Assembly (NCBI GenBank): GCA_947381945.1
Contig: CANCXM010000018.1
Span: 1-57,685 of the forward strand
Direction of reading: 5' to 3'
DNA length: 57,685 bases
DNA from: an uncultured Muribaculaceae bacterium
Lineage (GTDB): Bacteria; Bacteroidota; Bacteroidia; Bacteroidales; Muribaculaceae
Below, in pieces: positions 53,858 through 57,685 of the stretch (positions are counted from its first letter, which is position 1; each line of letters starts with the position of its first letter). The position numbers and the translations under genes were made by a program. The notes under the pieces were generated by a model. It had not been told where the DNA came from. It worked only from the letters and a program-made list of their open reading frames with translations, and did not search any database.

Positions 53858-54847
53858 CTATACGTTGTATATTCCTGATTTATACTTGGCAAGATTCTCA
53901 CCCTTCGTGAACCAATCGACCGTCTCACGCAGACCGGCTTCAAGGTCGAAGCGGGGTCGCCAGTCGGTAAGGGATGTTATGAGGGTGTTGTCGCCGCATA
54001 GACGGAACACCTCACTTCCCGACGGACGCAGACGGGCAGGGTCGACCACATAGTCCACCTTCTCACCCATGATGCGCGCTATTGTCTCAAGCGTTTCACG
54101 CATACTCACCTCTGTACCTGTCGCGATGTTGATGTCGCGACCCTCGATGCCTTCCGCACGTCCGAGAGCAATGAAACCGGCGGCAGTATCCTTCACGAAA
54201 TTGAAGTCGCGTGTGGGAGTGAGATCTCCGACCTTGATTTCACGCGCTCCGTTGGCAATCTGGGTGATGATTGTAGGGATAATGGCGCGCGCACTCTGAC
54301 GCGGCCCGTAGGTGTTGAACGGACGAGCAATCACAACCGGAAGCTCGAAAGCATTGTAGAAACTCATGGCAATCGCGTCCGCACCTATCTTTGTCGCACT
54401 GTAGGGCGACTGGGGCTGACGCGGATGCTTCTCGTCAATCGGGACATACTTGGCGGTACCGTAAACCTCGCTCGTTGAAGTGACCACAATGCGTCGCACA
54501 CCGCAGTCGCGCGCCGCCTGACACATATTCAATGTTCCCTTTATGTTAGTGTCGACATAACTGTCGGGAGCCACATAGCTATAAGGAATAGCAATCAGTG
54601 CGGCGAGATGGTAGACAGTGTCGATACCTTCTGAAATGTGACGGCAGAAATTGGGGTCACGCACATCACCGGTGACAATCTCAAGGTCAGGATGGCTCAC
54701 ACCTTCAAGCCATCCCCAGTTGTTGAACGAGTTGTATTGACATAGTGCCCTCACCCTGTAACCCTCTGCAAGAAGAGCCTCGGTAAGATGCGAGCCGATG
54801 AAACCGTCGGCTCCGGTGACAAGCACTTTCTCCTTTTTGCTGTCCAT
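53858..54847 (-). CDS. SDR-family sugar-nucleotide dehydratase/epimerase, LegB-like
   Basis: An extended SDR enzyme (329 aa). NAD is bound by TGADGFIGSHL (residues 11-21). The catalytic triad is in VTSTSEVYG (about 121-129) and the YSATK motif (about 148-152). RPFNTYGPRQSARAII (about 175-190) marks the substrate side. The segment QYNSFNNWGWLE (about 37-48) is one I associate with LegB, which makes a 4-keto-6-deoxy sugar from UDP-GlcNAc in legionaminic acid synthesis. Other UDP-sugar dehydratases and epimerases share much of this. First gene of the set with the ATP-grasp and NeuB genes. Confidence 0.85.
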   Translation of the reverse strand: MDSKKEKVLVTGADGFIGSHLTEALLAEGYRVRALCQYNSFNNWGWLEGVSHPDLEIVTGDVRDPNFCRHISEGIDTVYHLAALIAIPYSYVAPDSYVDTNIKGTLNMCQAARDCGVRRIVVTSTSEVYGTAKYVPIDEKHPRQPQSPYSATKIGADAIAMSFYNAFELPVVIARPFNTYGPRQSARAIIPTIITQIANGAREIKVGDLTPTRDFNFVKDTAAGFIALGRAEGIEGRDINIATGTEVSMRETLETIARIMGEKVDYVVDPARLRPSGSEVFRLCGDNTLITSLTDWRPRFDLEAGLRETVDWFTKGENLAKYKSGIYNV

Positions 54848-54929
54848 ATATTTTTTGCGTCTATGCTTTCGCGGTTATGATTAATATGCTTGGTAATAGA
54901 TTATTCATTTTTCAATGAAGCGTCCTGTT

Positions 54930-55439
54930 TCAATGAGGATGAGTCAGATAGTAGGCATACTTCACCCCGTCCTCACCGATATAGCTTACTTCCATCTTCT
55001 TTCCGTCCAGATGATCGATTTTGAGCCTTGTCACACCATCGGGCGAGAAGTGCATGATTGCAGGAGGGTTGTAGCGGTAATCTGTTCCCTCCTGCGTGTC
55101 ACTATAGGTGAAACGCAGTTCAAGATAGCCGTTTTCCTCTTTCCATGTGCCGTAGCAGTCAAGAACTCCGTGATGTTCGAATAAGGAGTTTATCCGTATT
55201 ATCTGAGCTTGAAAAGCCCAGGTATAGAGAATCAGATAAGCGACATCATTATCGGGATAAAGCAGAAGTTCCTCACCGTCGGCGGTGATTTTATTGAGCT
55301 TCCACTCTCCGAAAAAGTCACCTATGTCGCCGTGATGACGTGTGCAACCGTTTGTAAGCGCCATAAACGTCACCATCAGCATTGACAGCATGACTGCCTT
55401 TACCGATTTTCTCGCTGTATTTTTAATTCTGTCAGTCAT
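54930..55439 (-). CDS. Lipocalin-like lipoprotein
   Basis: A 169-aa protein with a positively charged N-terminus, a hydrophobic signal and a lipobox near LTNGC (Cys32). The mature part has the beta-rich pattern FFGEWKLNKITADGEEL seen at the start of lipocalin-like domains in Bacteroides lipoproteins (DUF4847-like). It likely binds a small ligand or sits in an outer-membrane complex. The role is unknown. It follows the Wzi-like gene by 9 nt. Confidence 0.72.
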   Translation of the reverse strand: MTDRIKNTARKSVKAVMLSMLMVTFMALTNGCTRHHGDIGDFFGEWKLNKITADGEELLLYPDNDVAYLILYTWAFQAQIIRINSLFEHHGVLDCYGTWKEENGYLELRFTYSDTQEGTDYRYNPPAIMHFSPDGVTRLKIDHLDGKKMEVSYIGEDGVKYAYYLTHPH

Positions 55440-55448
55440 CTGTAAAGC

Positions 55449-56981
55449 TTAAAAGTTCAACAATCCGTCATACTTCACACTGACCATTACCCCAAAAGCA
55501 TTCTCAGGCATGTTGCCACGGTCAAGTTCCATTTTGCCGTTGAGCGACAATCCTTTCACTTTTGCTGGGCGCCAGTTTGCCTCAAGCATTACTGAGGTGA
55601 GATGCAATGGAGTGCGCAACATCATCATAGGCGTACCCCAAGCCTTGCGGTAACCGGCCTTTATCCTGTAATCAAGATTTCCGGTGATTGAGCCTTCCAC
55701 ACCTGCATGGATACCCCTCATGGAATTTCCTATATAGGCCGGATAGCCGTCACGGTTATAGAGGGGTGCCATCATTGCCGGAGTGCCGAGCGACATTCCG
55801 AAATATGAGAACGCATTGTAGAAAGCGCTGTTGTAATAGTCATCCGCACCCGAGACATGTCCCGGCAAAGTGCAACCGGGCGAATCGAAGGGGTCAAAAT
55901 GGATTGGACCGCTTTGGTTGGTGAAATCCATATACTCAATGAGGGCTGCGTTCACCAAACCCTTGCGGGAAGCACGGTACTCGATGCCCCACAAACCGTC
56001 GAAACCGTTGAGCTTTCCGATTCCCGAACCGTCATCCCAAAGCCAGGAGGTATAGAAAAACAGTTCGTCATCATTCTTCAGACGGTAACGGGCCTTGATG
56101 TCCCACGAGCCGAGATGGTTGCCCGAATAGAAACCTTCGCCACCATCCTGCGTGGGAAAAAGCATCTTTATGAAAGTTTTGATGCTTCTTTCATGCCTTT
56201 CTTCCTTTTCAAGGATACCCTTGTAGTAGGTTTTTGTGGTACCGCCAAACGTTACTGCCGCCTGCATTCCGAAAGTCACGGAAAAGCGTTCCGAGGGTTT
56301 CGTGCGGAAATATGCACGCTTGTAATTATAAAATTGGCCGGTGGTGATGTGATAACGGTAGTAATTGTAGTGATTCTTCCACCATCCGTCATCAGCCATA
56401 TATCCGTAGGCGGCCTCTCCGCTTATCTGTAGCCAACCGTTTGTGAGCGGTATATTTTGAAAATCAATAAATCCGGCTCTTACCTGCGGCATAGGGCGTG
56501 TGTTTCCGCTCTCCACGAGATCTCCGCTCGTAAGGCTTTGGTTCAGCATTGCCGAATTCTGTTCTTTCAAACCGGCTTGGGCGAAAACACCTCTGTATTT
56601 AATTTCAGCAAAGAGCTGTTGGAGCCAGATTGCAGATGGACGTTCACCGTGGCTTTCCCACGATTGAGTGTCGACATTATAGCGGTCGTATGGGACAGAC
56701 GAGGCATATCCTCCAATCACATCCACACCAAACCCGTATGAAAAGCGTCTGGAACTATCCATCTCTTTCCATAGCGCTGCTTCCGTCTGGACATTCTGCG
56801 ATTGCGTGAACCGTCCATGCCGAAGCGAGGAAATATAGTATGGCGAGAATTCTCCTGTCCCCGTCCCTACAGTCAGTGAAGCCTCATAACGCAGAGGTTC
56901 TTCCGCTACGGCAGCAAATGCCATGGCAGAAAACTGCAAGGACAACATATATCTCGATAATTTAAAAAAATTCATAAGCAT
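55449..56981 (-). CDS. Capsule-assembly Wzi-like outer-membrane protein
   Basis: A 510-aa beta-barrel protein with a signal peptide ending near AFAAVAEE. The mature part has repeated aromatic-ended strands, for example FSPYYISSLRHGRF, AYGYMADDGWWKNHYNY and NYKRAYFRTKPSERF, as in the Bacteroidota Wzi family (PF14052). Wzi holds capsule or exopolysaccharide on the cell surface. With the downstream LegB- and NeuB-like genes it suggests a surface-sugar cluster. A good promoter lies 60 nt upstream. An internal ATG at 56975 is an alternative start. Confidence 0.85.
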   Translation of the reverse strand: MLMNFFKLSRYMLSLQFSAMAFAAVAEEPLRYEASLTVGTGTGEFSPYYISSLRHGRFTQSQNVQTEAALWKEMDSSRRFSYGFGVDVIGGYASSVPYDRYNVDTQSWESHGERPSAIWLQQLFAEIKYRGVFAQAGLKEQNSAMLNQSLTSGDLVESGNTRPMPQVRAGFIDFQNIPLTNGWLQISGEAAYGYMADDGWWKNHYNYYRYHITTGQFYNYKRAYFRTKPSERFSVTFGMQAAVTFGGTTKTYYKGILEKEERHERSIKTFIKMLFPTQDGGEGFYSGNHLGSWDIKARYRLKNDDELFFYTSWLWDDGSGIGKLNGFDGLWGIEYRASRKGLVNAALIEYMDFTNQSGPIHFDPFDSPGCTLPGHVSGADDYYNSAFYNAFSYFGMSLGTPAMMAPLYNRDGYPAYIGNSMRGIHAGVEGSITGNLDYRIKAGYRKAWGTPMMMLRTPLHLTSVMLEANWRPAKVKGLSLNGKMELDRGNMPENAFGVMVSVKYDGLLNF

Positions 56982-57040
56982 GAGAATTATTTAATTCCGT
57001 CCAAAACAGGCCGGAAAGTCAAGGGAACAGATTCTCGTTA

Positions 57041-57070
57041 CAAAGTTACATAAAATATGTGTAACCCCAA
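57041..57070 (-). promoter_or_regulatory. Promoter of the Wzi-like gene cluster
   Basis: TAACTTTG on the minus strand (57041-57048) with TTG at 57068-57070, 19 nt apart. It probably drives the Wzi-like, lipocalin-like and perhaps the LegB-like genes. The rest of 56982-57210 shows no gene. Confidence 0.7.
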
Positions 57071-57210
57071 TCTCTGCCTTCCCATCGTGGCTTAAATAAA
57101 CTTAATTAACCAAGGCTACAGCCAACATTATCTGCAACAACAATTCAACAGCATTAACACATCTTTTGTTTTCCACGATTCGACATATTTTAATATGAGT
57201 CCATTGATAC

Positions 57211-57255
57211 AAAAAAAGACCGGAGCTGAGATGCTTTCGCATTTCAGCTCCGGTC
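57211..57255 (-). terminator. Terminator of the rRNA operon
   Basis: A 17-bp stem (57218-57234 with 57239-57255, one G-T pair) with a 4-nt loop is followed in the minus direction by seven T's (A's at 57211-57217). It lies just past the 5S gene. Confidence 0.9.
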
Positions 57256-57262
57256 GGTAGAG

Positions 57263-57369
<107 letters not shown>

Positions 57370-57596
57370 GTAAGGTTTTCGGAAGCGGCTGTTCGACAGT
57401 CGCACCGTGTAAGGTAAAAAGAGGCTTGTGGAAGCGAAGTGAATCGTGCGTTCACTTGTAAATCAGTCTTTCCATCGAGTCACTGACGGATTTCCAGAGG
57501 CTTTGTCAACGTTTGCCGTGGATGTTGCGATTCAGCGTTTGAAGCGGCAGGTGTAGTCTTCGTTTAATCCTGCCTGTTTGTTTGGGATTGCTCCCA

Positions 57597-57685
57597 AGAA
57601 AGGGTTTGGGCGATTAGTATCGCTCGGCTATGCACGTTACCGTGCCTGCACCTGCGACCTATCAACGTCTTCGTCTTAGACGGCC
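57597..57685 (-). rRNA. rrl: 23S ribosomal RNA, 3' end only
   Basis: The minus strand shows the conserved 23S tail, including CGATACTAATCGCCCAAACC near the 3' end and the ACGTTGATAGGTCGCAGGTG helix upstream. The gene runs out of the window to the right. The spacer to the 5S (57370-57596) has no tRNA. A small stem GGCAGG/CCTGCC within it may be a processing helix. Confidence 0.9.

Overview
The window is a chromosomal segment of a Bacteroidota bacterium, most likely order Bacteroidales and plausibly family Muribaculaceae (the family is an inference). Evidence seen in the sequence: promoters of the TTTG / TAnnTTTG type, few Shine-Dalgarno sites, lipoproteins with short signal peptides, a Wzi-type outer-membrane protein (PF14052 type), the long form of IspG, and several long intergenic hairpins. 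Genes are dense, with about 40 protein genes. The right edge enters an rRNA operon on the minus strand (5S complete, only the 3' end of 23S). No tRNA gene, insertion sequence, integrase or CRISPR array was recognised.

Layout. 155-3589: a minus-strand galactose operon (galM, a sugar-1-phosphate nucleotidyltransferase, galK) with promoter and terminator. 3823-5192: a DUF4143-type ATPase behind three direct repeats. 5239-9373: a YbiT-like ABC-F ATPase, a DUF1846 protein and a gene-poor stretch with structured repeats. 9374-17048: an M3 peptidase, a TPR protein and a GH2 beta-galactosidase, all minus. 17270-23446: dxr, rseP, an RlmI-like rRNA methyltransferase and an M49 peptidase lipoprotein, all plus, with spacers made of 9-nt and 7-nt repeat arrays. 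23517-26227: a cytoplasmic GH13 enzyme and a patatin-like lipase, minus. 26270-28429: an ATPase plus HNH nuclease pair resembling the Septu (PtuA/PtuB) anti-phage module. 28482-34835: a TPP-riboswitch-controlled thiamin operon (thiD-thiS-tenI-like-thiE-thiG-thiC-thiH). 35350-38336: asnS and an RluB-type pseudouridine synthase with a Gly/Tyr/Asn/Arg repeat tail. 38638-41758: purU and an exported pullulanase-type GH13. 41932-47165: a tight six-gene minus-strand set (ribD, GNAT, dacB, an acidic hypothetical protein, rsmI, a coiled-coil lipoprotein). 47401-50278: ispG, purE and a PAP2-like membrane protein. 50359-57071: rpoN, neuB, an ATP-grasp gene, a LegB-like dehydratase, a lipocalin-like lipoprotein and a Wzi-like porin, probably a surface-sugar cluster. 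57211 to the end: rRNA genes.

How the genes fit together. Lactose or galactoside use links the exported GH2 enzyme with galM, galK and a nucleotidyltransferase that may stand in for GalT, which is absent here. Starch or glycogen use links the two GH13 enzymes. 1-deoxyxylulose-5-phosphate metabolism links Dxr and IspG (isoprenoids) with ThiG (thiamin thiazole). NeuB plus a LegB-like enzyme point to a nonulosonic acid for the cell surface, but the remaining pathway genes are not in the window. The best candidates for unusual biology are the PtuAB-like pair, the repeat operator in front of the DUF4143 ATPase, the nonamer and heptamer arrays between genes, and the LegB/ATP-grasp/NeuB set.
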